DNA from: JAUXLW01 sp964195005
GTDB lineage: Bacteria > Actinomycetota > Acidimicrobiia > Spongiisociales > SHLN01
Direction of reading: 5' to 3'
DNA length: 43,364 bases
NCBI GenBank assembly: GCA_964195005.1
Contig: CAXMOO010000078.1
Location: 1-43,364 of the forward strand
The position numbers and the translations under genes are program-made. The notes under the pieces are model-generated. The model was not told where the DNA came from, did not search any database, and saw only the letters and a list, made by a program, of their open reading frames with translations. This document shows positions 1-8,253 of the stretch, piece by piece (within the stretch, counting starts at the first letter, position 1; each line of letters begins with the position of its first letter).

Positions 1-1341
1 GCGCCCTGCCTGCATCGCGAACACACGGTCGACGCCGTCAAATCCGGCAGCCAACTCTTCAATCCGCTCCAGCCGCCGCACGTACGACTCGAGCGTCTCG
101 CGCCGGGCACCGGGCCGGGAGGCGGATACCGCGTCGGCTGCCTGGGTGAGTGTCGCCAGCAGCGTCCGCGGCTCGACCTCGTTGTGGTGGGCCTCAATGG
201 CATGCACGATGGCCGGGTCCTCGCCGAAGCGTCGCGCTATCTCTGCCCCGATGAGGGCGTGAGATCCATCAACCTCGTGGCTAACGGCCTTGCCAACGTC
301 GTGCAGCAAAGCCGCTCGCTTAGCTTCGGTGGCGTCGACCCCGAGCTCGGCCGCCAGCATCCCCGCCAGATGGGCAGCCTCAACTGAATGGCCCAGGACG
401 TTCTGTCCGTAGGAAGTCCGGTACTTGAGGCGTCCCAGCAGCGTCACCAGCTCGACATGCAATCGGGCCACGCCCACCTCGAGCAGCGCCCATTCACCGG
501 CGTCGCGGATGCTCTGCTCCACCTCAGATTGCGCCTTGGCGTGTGCCTCCTCGATGGAGCCTGGATGGATGCGCCCGTCCACCACCAGGTTCTGCAGGGC
601 GATCCTGGCGGTCTCTCGCCGAATGGGGTCGAAGGTCGACAGGGTCACCGACTCCGGAGTGTCGTCAACAATCAGGTCGACTCCCGTGATCGCCTCGAAG
701 GACTTGATGTTCCGGCCGTCCCGGCCGATTATCCGGCCCTTCATGTCATCGGAGGCCAGATGAACCACCGACACGGTTGAATCCGAAGTCACTTCAGCCG
801 CCATCCGTTGAATCGCCGAAATGAGAATGCGTCGGGCCCGTCGATCTGATTCCTCGCGCGCCTTCAGCTCGAGCTCTCGCACCAGGACCATTGCATCGCG
901 CCGGGCCTCATCCTCCACTTTGGCGAGCAAGACCTCCTTGGCGGCCTGGCTGTCGTAGTCCGCCACTTGCTCGAGTTCCCGGCGGGCTTGCCCGAGCAAC
1001 TCGCTGGTTTGCTCCTTCAGATCCGCTACCTCAACCTCGCGAGCCTGGACGTTCTGGTCACGCTGGACGAGGTTGGCCTCTCGCTGCTCCAGAGTTTCCT
1101 CCCGGCGGGCGATGCGCTCCTCGGCGGCTGCCACTTCAACCCTCCTGGATTCCAGGCTGTGATCCTCAGCCCCTCGATACGACGTCGCCTTCTCGATCGC
1201 CCGAACTTCCGCCTCGTGCAGCGTCCTCTCTGCCTTGGACAACAGCGAGTCGCTACGGTGGCCCCCGGTGCGCAGTAACGCCATCGCCAGCCCGACGCCT
1301 ACTCCGATCACCAGGGCAATGGTGGCTACGAGCCATTCCAT
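1..1341 (-). CDS. rny: Ribonuclease Y (3' end cut by window edge)
   Basis: RNase Y is a membrane-anchored endoribonuclease that starts mRNA decay. Reading down from ATG at 1341 gives about 447 residues with no stop before the left edge, against roughly 510 for the family, so the C-terminus is missing. In order I see an N-terminal hydrophobic anchor (residues 1-20), a long charged coiled coil (about 25-170), a KH domain with the GRIIGRDGRNIK core, and an HD domain with LLHDVGKA and, later, EAHHNEV. All hallmark motifs are present. It lies downstream of recA on the same strand, about 210 bp apart, an order also found in mycobacteria, where recX usually lies between; no recX is seen here. Identity is secure; only the tail is unseen. 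Confidence 0.93.
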   Translation of the reverse strand, partial: MEWLVATIALVIGVGVGLAMALLRTGGHRSDSLLSKAERTLHEAEVRAIEKATSYRGAEDHSLESRRVEVAAAEERIARREETLEQREANLVQRDQNVQAREVEVADLKEQTSELLGQARRELEQVADYDSQAAKEVLLAKVEDEARRDAMVLVRELELKAREESDRRARRILISAIQRMAAEVTSDSTVSVVHLASDDMKGRIIGRDGRNIKSFEAITGVDLIVDDTPESVTLSTFDPIRRETARIALQNLVVDGRIHPGSIEEAHAKAQSEVEQSIRDAGEWALLEVGVARLHVELVTLLGRLKYRTSYGQNVLGHSVEAAHLAGMLAAELGVDATEAKRAALLHDVGKAVSHEVDGSHALIGAEIARRFGEDPAIVHAIEAHHNEVEPRTLLATLTQAADAVSASRPGARRETLESYVRRLERIEELAAGFDGVDRVFAMQAGR

Positions 1342-1374
1342 GCTGTCTCCGTTTCCGGAGAGCCAAACGCGCGC

Positions 1375-1396
1375 GTGCCGAGCTAACGCTCGGCAC
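1375..1396 (-). terminator. Perfect stem-loop between recA and rny
   Basis: GTGCCGAGC and GCTCGGCAC form a perfect 9-bp stem around a TAAC loop. It sits between the recA stop (1553) and the rny start (1341). No clear T-tract follows on the minus strand, so it may be a weak terminator or an mRNA stability element and not a classical intrinsic terminator. The rest of 1342-1552 holds nothing else I can recognise. Confidence 0.45.
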
Positions 1397-1552
1397 ACAT
1401 AACGCGATAAGCACGCTCGGGTTGGTAACGCTACGTCAGCGTTTAGGCCCCGGCGTGCTCGTATTCATTTGCAGTTGACTCTCTTAGTTTTCGCGAGTTT
1501 TAGTGTGCTCTTCGAATCTTACCCCACGTGTCAAGTGACGGGGACGGGCCAT

Positions 1553-2623
1553 CTAATCCTCGACGAGCTCGACTTCTCCGGTCTCGGCCTCGTCTGTAGC
1601 CCCGGCGTCGGTATTGCCTTCTTCAGCGCTCTCCTCCCCGCTACCCAACCCGACCGCGTCGAGGACACGGGCCTCGAGCTGTATTGCCACCTCCGGGTTC
1701 TCGCGAAGGAACAGCTTGGCCTTCTCACGACCCTGACCAAGCTGATCGCCATCGAACGTGTACCAGGCACCGCTCTTACGAACGATGTCATGCTCAACTG
1801 CCACGTCGACGAGACTGCCCTCTCGCGAGATCCCCTCACCGAACATGATGTCGAACTCGGCGATCTTGAAAGGAGGCGCCACTTTGTTCTTGGCGATCTT
1901 GGCCTTGACCCGATTTCCGCTGAAATCGGTGCCGTCCTTGATCGATTCGATGCGCCGGATGTCGATGCGGACCGACGAATAGAACTTGAGGGCTCGACCG
2001 CCGGGCGTCGGTTCGGGACTTCCAAACATCACACCGATCTTCTCCCGCAACTGGTTGATGAAGATGGCCGTGGTGTCGGAGCGGTTGATGGTGCCGGCCA
2101 GCTTGCGCAGCGCCTGCGACATGAGACGGGCTTGCAGCCCAACGTGGCTCTGACCCATCTCCCCTTCGAGCTCGACACGGGGAACGAGAGCGGCCACCGA
2201 GTCGATGACCACGACATCGAGGGCACCCGAGCGGATCAGCATGTCGGTGATTTCGAGCGCCTGTTCGCCGGTGTCCGGCTGAGAGATTTTTTTAATGATA
2301 CGGCGACCACCGAGAGCTTTGGCGTATATCGGATCCAGTGCATGCTCTGCGTCTATAAACGCGGCGATTCCCCCGTTACGTTGTGCCTCGGCCACCACAT
2401 GGAGCGCCAATGTCGTTTTTCCGCTCGCTTCCGGTCCGAATATCTCGACAATGCGACCCCGGGGCACTCCCCCGATTCCCAGTGCCAGGTCGAGGGACAG
2501 CGCGCCGGTGGAAATGGCGGCGACATTACGCACGTGGCTTTCACCCAGTTTCATGATGGCGCCGGTCCCGAATTGCTTCTCAATCTGGGACAATGCCATG
2601 TCGAGGGCTCCGTCTCGCTCCAC
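1553..2623 (-). CDS. recA: Recombinase RecA (with an embedded adapter artefact)
   Basis: RecA forms the ATP-dependent filament on single-stranded DNA for homologous recombination and for SOS cleavage of LexA. From the chosen GTG at 2623 the protein has 356 residues, a normal length. The start is preceded by AAGGAAGGG at a 6-nt spacing; an in-frame ATG lies 17 codons further in, but would remove conserved N-terminal sequence. Walker A GPEASGKT is at about residues 63-70, and the Walker B aspartate (VVVIDSVAAL), the INQLREKIG loop and an acidic C-terminal tail are all present. Residues 106-112 (GRRIIKK) do not fit the family, which has a VDIDNLL-like stretch before SQPDTGEQ. The DNA beneath is Illumina adapter sequence, so these residues should not be trusted. 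The frame and domain length are otherwise intact. An SOS box lies upstream at 2735-2748. Confidence 0.95.
   Translation of the reverse strand: MERDGALDMALSQIEKQFGTGAIMKLGESHVRNVAAISTGALSLDLALGIGGVPRGRIVEIFGPEASGKTTLALHVVAEAQRNGGIAAFIDAEHALDPIYAKALGGRRIIKKISQPDTGEQALEITDMLIRSGALDVVVIDSVAALVPRVELEGEMGQSHVGLQARLMSQALRKLAGTINRSDTTAIFINQLREKIGVMFGSPEPTPGGRALKFYSSVRIDIRRIESIKDGTDFSGNRVKAKIAKNKVAPPFKIAEFDIMFGEGISREGSLVDVAVEHDIVRKSGAWYTFDGDQLGQGREKAKLFLRENPEVAIQLEARVLDAVGLGSGEESAEEGNTDAGATDEAETGEVELVED
2287..2315. other. Illumina P5 adapter sequence plus homopolymer embedded in recA
   Basis: Bases 2294-2315 equal the first 22 bases of the Illumina P5 flow-cell adapter (starting AATGATACGGCG), and 2287-2293 are seven T residues. 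Read on the minus strand this is the P5 complement followed by poly-A, the pattern of a read that runs past its insert and off the end of the adapter. It replaces about seven expected RecA codons without shifting the frame. It is an assembly artefact, not biology. Confidence 0.93.
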
Positions 2624-2734
2624 TTTCAACCCTTCCTTTGTTGACTCATCGCAATGTACCTGTCGCCTGTGACAAACTACACGGGGCGAACTACAGAGCT
2701 GTAAGTCTATCTTTCTGGACGCAGTCACGCTACC

Positions 2735-2748
2735 CGAACGTGTGTTCG
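2735..2748. promoter_or_regulatory. LexA (SOS) box upstream of recA
   Basis: CGAACGTGTGTTCG matches the palindromic actinobacterial/Gram-positive LexA operator, GAAC-N4-GTTC with flanking C and G. It lies about 110 bp upstream of the recA GTG and 47 bp past the stop of the convergent-side MFS gene. LexA repression of recA with induction on DNA damage is the expected regulation. The core promoter is not obvious. Confidence 0.85.
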
Positions 2749-2794
2749 ATAGCAATCACCTCTCCACGGCGGGGGAAACGGGTGGGTATGGGAC

Positions 2795-4345
2795 TCAGGT
2801 CACTTCGGAAGTCGGCTCGGTTTCGTGGCGGACGGTCCCAGTCCCCACCGCATCCCGATCGGGGTGGAAGTACCACACGATGCCGGCAGCGGCCACGAGA
2901 ACACCGGCCGCCACCCACATCGACACCTGCATACCTTCTGTGAACGCTTGCGCGGCCGCGTCGACCAACGCCCGGCCGACCTCGCCGCCCAGCTGTCCTG
3001 CCACCTGGATCGCCGCGCCGATGGAGTCTTCTGCTGCCGCCGCCGCTTGGGCGGGAAGGCCGTCGGTGACGTTGCCGAGCCCGTTTCTATATCCCACCGA
3101 CAGCAGCGAGCCGAGCAGAGCAATACCCACCGCGCCCCCCACCTCGCGAGTGGTGTCGTTGACGGCCGAGCCGACGCCGGCCTTGGCGCGCGGCAGCGAC
3201 GACACGATCGCCTCGGTGGAGGGAGGCATCAAGAAGGCCAGGCCGGACGCGATGAGGATGATGGCAATGACCACCAACCCGTAGTGAGTGCCAGGGCTCA
3301 CCAGGCCCAATCCTGTCATTCCGAGCGCGGAAACCAGCAGCCCGGCGGTGACGGTCCTGCGCGCTCCGACCTTGGCGGCTACTGCGGCACTGCGTGGCGC
3401 CACCACCACCATGGTGGCTGCGAACGGAAGCGTCCTGACGCCAGCTGCCAACGGCGAGTGGCCCTGGGCAAACTGGAAGTACTGCGTGATGATGAAGAAC
3501 ATTCCGAACATCGCCAGGAAAGAGAGGGTGATGGCCACGCTCCCGAGGGCGAAGAAGCGGTTTCGGAAGTAGCGAGGATCCAGCATCGGCGCGTCGACCC
3601 GGAGCTCCCAGCGGATGAAGCCAACCAGCAGCACGGTCGCGGCTGCAAACGAGCCCAGCACGAGCCCATTCGTCCAGCCTCGCTCCGGACCCTCGATGAT
3701 GGCGAACAGCATCGCGGTGAGCCCGGCCATGGATAGAAGCGCCCCCACCGGATCAAACGCCCGCCGGTTCTCGTCGCGAGAAGTGGGAACTATGGCGACG
3801 ACCGCCACGAGGGCAACCACAGCGATTGGAATATTGATGAAGAAAACCGAGCCCCACCAAAACGCTTCTAGCAGAAGGCCCCCACCCAATACTCCGATGG
3901 CGCCTCCGGCTCCGGCGAAGCCGGCCCAGATGGCGATCGCCTTGGCGCGCTCGTGCGGCGGGAACACCACGGTGATGATTGACAGCGTGGCCGGCATGAT
4001 CAGGGCGGCCCCCACCCCCATGGCGGATCGCGAGGCGATTAACTGCATGGCAGACCCGGAAGATGATGCAGCCAGGGCGCCGCCCATGAAGATGAGAAAG
4101 CCGGCGACGAGCGCCTCTTTCCGGCCGAATCTATCGCCGAGCGCCCCCGCCGGGAGCAACAAACCGGCAAAAACGAGGGCATAGGAATCGAAGATCCACA
4201 AGAGCTCGGTGTTCGTGGCGTCGAGCGCGTCTCGAATCGAGGGGATGGCAAGGTTGAGTGAGCTGACGCCCGCCACCACCAGGATGAGGCTCACACACAT
4301 GACCCCCAACACCCACCAACGGCGGGGGTGACCCGTCTCGACCAT
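2795..4345 (-). CDS. MFS transporter, DHA2 (14-TM) drug exporter family
   Basis: This is a proton-driven exporter of the major facilitator superfamily in the cytoplasmic membrane; the substrate cannot be read from sequence. About 516 residues with roughly fourteen hydrophobic helices fit the DHA2/QacA-EmrB branch. The loop 2-3 signature is seen as GALGDRFGRKEAL. The ATG at 4345 is preferred because GGAAGAAG lies 5 nt upstream; a TTG 15 bp further up is in frame but overlaps that site. The C-terminus is hydrophilic and acidic. It is monocistronic, read toward recA. Efflux of toxic compounds is a family inference, and no regulator is adjacent. Confidence 0.85.
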   Translation of the reverse strand: MVETGHPRRWWVLGVMCVSLILVVAGVSSLNLAIPSIRDALDATNTELLWIFDSYALVFAGLLLPAGALGDRFGRKEALVAGFLIFMGGALAASSSGSAMQLIASRSAMGVGAALIMPATLSIITVVFPPHERAKAIAIWAGFAGAGGAIGVLGGGLLLEAFWWGSVFFINIPIAVVALVAVVAIVPTSRDENRRAFDPVGALLSMAGLTAMLFAIIEGPERGWTNGLVLGSFAAATVLLVGFIRWELRVDAPMLDPRYFRNRFFALGSVAITLSFLAMFGMFFIITQYFQFAQGHSPLAAGVRTLPFAATMVVVAPRSAAVAAKVGARRTVTAGLLVSALGMTGLGLVSPGTHYGLVVIAIILIASGLAFLMPPSTEAIVSSLPRAKAGVGSAVNDTTREVGGAVGIALLGSLLSVGYRNGLGNVTDGLPAQAAAAAEDSIGAAIQVAGQLGGEVGRALVDAAAQAFTEGMQVSMWVAAGVLVAAAGIVWYFHPDRDAVGTGTVRHETEPTSEVT

Positions 4346-4489
4346 GGTTGCTTCTTCCAAGGGCCCAACCCTTTGTCAGTGATTCCTAGTGGCTGTGGAT
4401 GGAACACTAAGGCGTGTCTCGACCATCGAGTGCATGGCGATTTGGGCGAGAAGGGCGTACGCGAGCACACGCTTTTTCCGATGGACCGC
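4346..4489. other. Intergenic DNA between the MFS gene and the repeat
   Basis: Upstream region of the MFS gene. It holds the Shine-Dalgarno of that gene (GGAAGAAG on the minus strand) and, near 4461-4477, a weak GCGT/ACGC stem followed by five T on the plus strand. No coding sequence or RNA gene is recognised. Confidence 0.4.
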
Positions 4490-4654
4490 CTAGTGTCCTG
4501 CGTCGTAAGTTTGTGCTGATATCGCCGAGGACTCGGCGTTCACGGCAAGGACGCAGGACGAAGGCATGGCGGGGCTACGTCGAGAACGAGGACGCAGCCA
4601 GGGGCGTCGAGGCCCGGCGAGATTCTGTGCAGGACTTGTGACGCGGGACACTAG
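4490..4654. repeat. 165-bp MITE-like intergenic repeat, copy 1
   Basis: The element begins and ends with CTAG and has imperfect terminal inverted repeats; CTAGTGTCCTGCGTC pairs with the complement of GACGCGGGACACTAG, and 18 of the outer 21 positions match. Inside are two blocks shared with copy 2 at 21005-21169: 4544-4565 (21 of 22 bases equal) and 4578-4608 (28 of 31), separated by 12 unlike bases in both copies. It carries no coding sequence and ends 10 bp before the start of the next gene. A non-autonomous mobile element or a structured regulatory repeat are both possible. Confidence 0.7.
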
Positions 4655-4664
4655 TGTCCGCCCG

Positions 4665-5222
4665 ATGCGCCTCGGCATCGATCTCGACGGCGTAGTTGCC
4701 GACTTCAACAAAGGCTGGATCGACCGCTATAACGCAGAGTTCGGCTCGGAGCTCAAACCAGAATCAGTGACGATGTGGGACGGCATGGAGCAGCTCACCC
4801 ACTTCCCCGACATACCCGCCTTCTGGAAGTGGGCCGAGGATTTCGGGAACGGCAGCCTTTTCCGCCACCTGGAGACCTATCCGGCGGCGGTTCCTGCCCT
4901 GGAGCGCTTAACTGCTCAGCACGAAATCGTCATCATCACCACCAAACCGGATTGGGCGGTGTCCGACACCCTGGCCTGGATCGCCGATCACGAGCTCCCA
5001 ACGCGGGAAGTCCACGTCGTGGAATGGTCGACGCCCAAGTGGAGCGTTCTGTGCGACGTCTACCTCGACGACGCCCCGCGCAATATCGAGGGCATCACCG
5101 TGAATCGACCCGACAAGGTCATGTGCCGATTCGTACGTCCGTGGAACGAGCCGGTAGCGGGGGCGAGGGATGTGCACGATTGGGCCGAGTTCGAAGCGCT
5201 GGTTGCCGAGATCGGTAGCTGA
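4665..5222 (+). CDS. 5'(3')-deoxyribonucleotidase-like HAD phosphatase
   Basis: A 185-residue HAD-superfamily protein beginning MRLGIDLDGVVADFN, whose two aspartates (D6, D8) are the nucleophile and general acid of HAD phosphatases. Size and layout fit the NT5C/5'(3')-deoxyribonucleotidase family, which dephosphorylates deoxynucleoside monophosphates. Motif II (VIITTKP) and the acidic motif IV (VYLDDAPRN) are visible. The ATG at 4665 starts exactly at the HAD core, so longer in-frame extensions into the 165-bp repeat are rejected. It converges on nrdJ; with nrdJ and dgt it suggests deoxynucleotide pool control. A role on other small phosphates is possible. Confidence 0.78.
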   Translation: MRLGIDLDGVVADFNKGWIDRYNAEFGSELKPESVTMWDGMEQLTHFPDIPAFWKWAEDFGNGSLFRHLETYPAAVPALERLTAQHEIVIITTKPDWAVSDTLAWIADHELPTREVHVVEWSTPKWSVLCDVYLDDAPRNIEGITVNRPDKVMCRFVRPWNEPVAGARDVHDWAEFEALVAEIGS

Positions 5223-5236
5223 GGCTCGACGCGGGC

Positions 5237-7129
5237 TCAGCAGGTGGAATGCCCGCAGCTGTGGCACTTGCCACATGCTTCGGCGAACTCAAATGATGGC
5301 TGACCGCACACCGGACACACCTCCAGCAAGCTCTGGCCACGTGCGGGCGGAATGACCGGTAGGTCCTCCACTGCTTCCGGTGCCGAGCCTTCGATAGTGC
5401 CTATGTCGGTGCCGGTGGGCCGGCCCCGGTTCAGCACCTGCCACTGTTTGGACCCGTCGCGGTAAACCGTGATGCCCTTGCAACCCAACTCGTATGCGAG
5501 GCGATAGACCGTAGCCACATCATCCACGGTGGCCTCCTTGTGAAGATTGATCGTCTTCGACACCGCGTTGTCGACGTGGCCCTGGAAAGCTGCCTGGTGA
5601 CGTACGTGCCATTCCGAGTCGATCTCGTGCGCCGTCACGAACAGCCGCCGAACGTCCTCGGGGACGTCTTCAAGCCCCTCGACACTCCCCTGCTCCAGCA
5701 ATTGTTCCGCCAGCCCTTCACTCCAGAAGCCGTTCTCGCGAGCGAGTGATTCGAACTGGGGATCGAACTCGGCCAGAACGGTCCCCTCCATGACCCGCCG
5801 GTGGTATGCGAGGGCAAACAGAGGCTCAATGCCGGAGGAACACCCGGCAATAATGCTGATGGTCCCGGTGGGGGCGATCGTCGTCCGGGTGGCGTTACGC
5901 ATGGGACGGTTCTCCCCCCGGGGTCCGTAGATCGATGCCTCCCAATTGGAAAACGAGCCCCGCTCCCCTGCCAGCTCCTCCGAGGCAGCGTCGGCGGCCT
6001 CCTGGATGAACGCCATCACGTCAGTTCCCAATGTCACTGCCCCGACCGAGTCGTATGGAGTGCCGACTGCGACCAACAAGTCAGCCCAGCCCATTACACC
6101 AAGGCCAACCTTGCGATTGCCACGCTTGTGGATTTCCTCTATCTCAGGAACCGGATAATGCGAGCGCTCCACGGCGTTGTCGAGAAACCGGACCCCAAGC
6201 CGCACCGCCTCGCCAAGGGGCTCCCAATCGATATTGCCGTCATCGACGAATCGGCTCAGGTTCACCGAGCCGAGGACGCAGGCCTCGAACGGAAGCAGCG
6301 GCTGCTCTCCACACGGATTGGTCGATTCGATTACTCCGAGTTGCGGTGTGGGGTTCGTCCGTGGCTCGTTGATGCGGTCGAGGAACACGATTCCCGGGTC
6401 ACCGGAGCTCCAGGCCGCCTCGCATAGCCTGGCAAACACCTCGGCGGCCGAGGCCGTTCCTTCTGACTCACCGCTGCGGGGATTGACGATCTCGTAGTCC
6501 TCGCCCGCCAGCGCCTGCGCCATCCAATCCTCGGTGACCCCGACCGAAATGTTGAAATTGGAAATGGCGCCGTCGAGCTTGCAGCCGATGAACTCGTCGA
6601 TGTCAGGATGGTCGACGGCCAGAATCCCCATGTTGGCGCCGCGTCGGAACGAGCCCTGTTTGATGCGCTCGGTGGCAGCGTCATAGATCTCGAGGAAAGA
6701 AACCGGGCCGGAGGCCACCCCCCTCGTTGTGGAAACGAGATCCCCCCGGGGACGAAGCTTGGAGAACGAGAACCCGGTCCCGCCACCGGATTGGTGGATC
6801 TTGGCCGTTAGTTTGAGGGTGTCGAAGATCGAATCCAATGAATCTTCCACAGGGAGAACGAAACAGGCTGCCAGCTGTTGCAACTCCCGACCAGCGTTCA
6901 TCAACGTCGGCGAATTGGGCAGAAACGCCATCGATGCCATGAGGTCGTAGAAGCGCGGAGCCCAGGCCGAGGGATCGCCGCCCCACTCCGCCTCGGCTGA
7001 GGCAATGTCGGTGGCGACCCGCTGGAACATCGCCTCCGGTTCCTCAGTCGGCGTCCCGGTCTCGTCGCGCAAGAGATAGCGGCGCTCCAGCACTTGGCGG
7101 GCATTGGGTGTCAGCGCTAGGTCGATCAC
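5237..7129 (-). CDS. nrdJ: Adenosylcobalamin-dependent (class II) ribonucleotide reductase
   Basis: NrdJ reduces ribonucleotides to deoxyribonucleotides using a cobalamin-generated thiyl radical, with no need for oxygen or a radical subunit. The 630-residue protein is the compact form. A candidate first redox cysteine is in LAACFV (C89), the radical-site loop is NPCGEQ (271-276), followed by ACVLGSVNL, and an ATRTTIAPTGTISIIAG segment is present. The C-terminus carries a zinc-ribbon-like CxxC...CxxC and ends in a cysteine tail (HSTC) used for re-reduction. The start is GTG at 7129 with GAGAAG just upstream. It diverges from dgt across 98 bp. No cobalamin riboswitch is seen in that gap. Confidence 0.95.
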   Translation of the reverse strand: MIDLALTPNARQVLERRYLLRDETGTPTEEPEAMFQRVATDIASAEAEWGGDPSAWAPRFYDLMASMAFLPNSPTLMNAGRELQQLAACFVLPVEDSLDSIFDTLKLTAKIHQSGGGTGFSFSKLRPRGDLVSTTRGVASGPVSFLEIYDAATERIKQGSFRRGANMGILAVDHPDIDEFIGCKLDGAISNFNISVGVTEDWMAQALAGEDYEIVNPRSGESEGTASAAEVFARLCEAAWSSGDPGIVFLDRINEPRTNPTPQLGVIESTNPCGEQPLLPFEACVLGSVNLSRFVDDGNIDWEPLGEAVRLGVRFLDNAVERSHYPVPEIEEIHKRGNRKVGLGVMGWADLLVAVGTPYDSVGAVTLGTDVMAFIQEAADAASEELAGERGSFSNWEASIYGPRGENRPMRNATRTTIAPTGTISIIAGCSSGIEPLFALAYHRRVMEGTVLAEFDPQFESLARENGFWSEGLAEQLLEQGSVEGLEDVPEDVRRLFVTAHEIDSEWHVRHQAAFQGHVDNAVSKTINLHKEATVDDVATVYRLAYELGCKGITVYRDGSKQWQVLNRGRPTGTDIGTIEGSAPEAVEDLPVIPPARGQSLLEVCPVCGQPSFEFAEACGKCHSCGHSTC

Positions 7130-7227
7130 GTCTTCTCGTCCGGTGAGATCTCTGCCATCCTACGGAGCGGGCAAAGACTCGAGGACCGGGAGCCATCATC
7201 GAAGACCCACTGCTGAAGCGAGATCGG

Positions 7228-8196
7228 ATGGCCCGCGAGGCCGATGAGGACCTCCTCGCCCCCATCGCTACCCGCTCCACACAGTCGAAGGGCCGGGAGA
7301 CCCCCGAGGACCCTGATCCGTACCGGACGTCCTTTGAGCGCGACCGGGATCGCATTCTCCATTCGAAGGCCTTCCGCCGCCTCAAGCACAAAACCCAGGT
7401 CTTCATCAACCCCGAGGACGATCACTACGTCACCCGCCTCACCCACACACTCCAGGTCACACAGATCGGCCGGGCCCTGGCTCAGGTGTTGGGCCTGAAC
7501 GAAGCGCTCACGGAAGCCATCTGTCTTGGTCACGACGTGGGTCACGCGCCATTCGGCCACATCGGGGAGGAAGCCCTCGCCGATTATGTCGGCGCCGAAT
7601 GGCTCCACTCCGCCCAGGCGCTGCGCATTTTCCGGGTCCTCGAGCCTCTCAACCTCACTTGGGAGGTGCTTGACGGCGTGCGGGCGCACTCATGGAAGAT
7701 CGAGCCTCCGCCTGCCACGCCTGAGGGGTCGCTGTGCCGTTTCGCCGACCGCATCGCCTACCTCACCCACGACGTCACGGATGCCACCCGGGCGGGGATA
7801 ATCGAACCGGCCGACCTGCCACGACGATCCCGGGAGCTTTTTGGGGAGCCGGGCAGCCCATGGGTGTCGGCAATGATCGAAGCCGTAATCGAGGAATCGC
7901 ACAACAGCGGCGAAGTGGCCATGGCCCCGGCAACCCTCGACATTATGCACGAGGTGCGCGACTTCATGTTCGACCGGGTTTATCTCCGGCCTGAGTCCGA
8001 AGCCCGCCGCCGCCAGGTCTTCACCGTGATCCACGAACTGGTCGACCACTTCCTCGACAACCCGCGGGAGATCCCCGATTCCTTCCGCCAGGCCGAAGCC
8101 GACGTCCTCCAACAGGTGATTGACTACGTGGCGGGCATGACCGATCGCTACGCGTTGCGCCTCCATGATGATCTGTTCCGCCCTGACCGCGACTAG
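7228..8196 (+). CDS. dgt: dGTP triphosphohydrolase-like HD protein
   Basis: Dgt-family enzymes cleave dNTPs to deoxynucleoside and triphosphate, lowering the dNTP pool. The 322-residue protein starts with the family's basic N-terminus (SKAFRRLKHKTQVF) and carries the HD metal site: H73 in RLTHTLQV, H102-D103 in LGHDVGHAPFGH, and a later aspartate in RFADRIAYLTHD. Length fits the shorter actinobacterial form, which is often called deoxyguanosinetriphosphate triphosphohydrolase-like. In many actinobacteria dgt precedes dnaG, but here a terminator follows directly. Divergence from nrdJ places dNTP synthesis and breakdown back to back. Nucleotide preference cannot be read from sequence. Confidence 0.92.
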   Translation: MAREADEDLLAPIATRSTQSKGRETPEDPDPYRTSFERDRDRILHSKAFRRLKHKTQVFINPEDDHYVTRLTHTLQVTQIGRALAQVLGLNEALTEAICLGHDVGHAPFGHIGEEALADYVGAEWLHSAQALRIFRVLEPLNLTWEVLDGVRAHSWKIEPPPATPEGSLCRFADRIAYLTHDVTDATRAGIIEPADLPRRSRELFGEPGSPWVSAMIEAVIEESHNSGEVAMAPATLDIMHEVRDFMFDRVYLRPESEARRRQVFTVIHELVDHFLDNPREIPDSFRQAEADVLQQVIDYVAGMTDRYALRLHDDLFRPDRD

Positions 8197-8205
8197 GCCG
8201 AACGC

Positions 8206-8234
8206 GACTGAGCCCGGGAATCCCGGGCCCAGTC
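8206..8234. terminator. Bidirectional hairpin terminator
   Basis: GACTGAGCCCGGGA and TCCCGGGCCCAGTC pair almost perfectly as a long GC-rich stem with a very tight turn. It lies between the stops of dgt (8196) and the convergent secreted-protein gene (8254). T-tracts are short, so termination may rely mostly on the stem, as is common in actinobacteria. Confidence 0.75.
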
Positions 8235-8253
8235 GTCTTGTATGCCTATTTGG

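Noticed and set aside
1469..2644. 391-codon plus-strand open frame over recA
   Set aside because: It is antisense to recA, matches no family, and its FFNDTATTE segment comes from the adapter artefact.
2295..2672. Plus-strand frame beginning MIRRPPR
   Set aside because: This is another translation of the P5 adapter, known as a spurious peptide start; it is not a gene.
7130..7227. Possible cobalamin riboswitch between nrdJ and dgt
   Set aside because: The gap is only 98 bp and no B12-box-like sequence or matching fold is visible.
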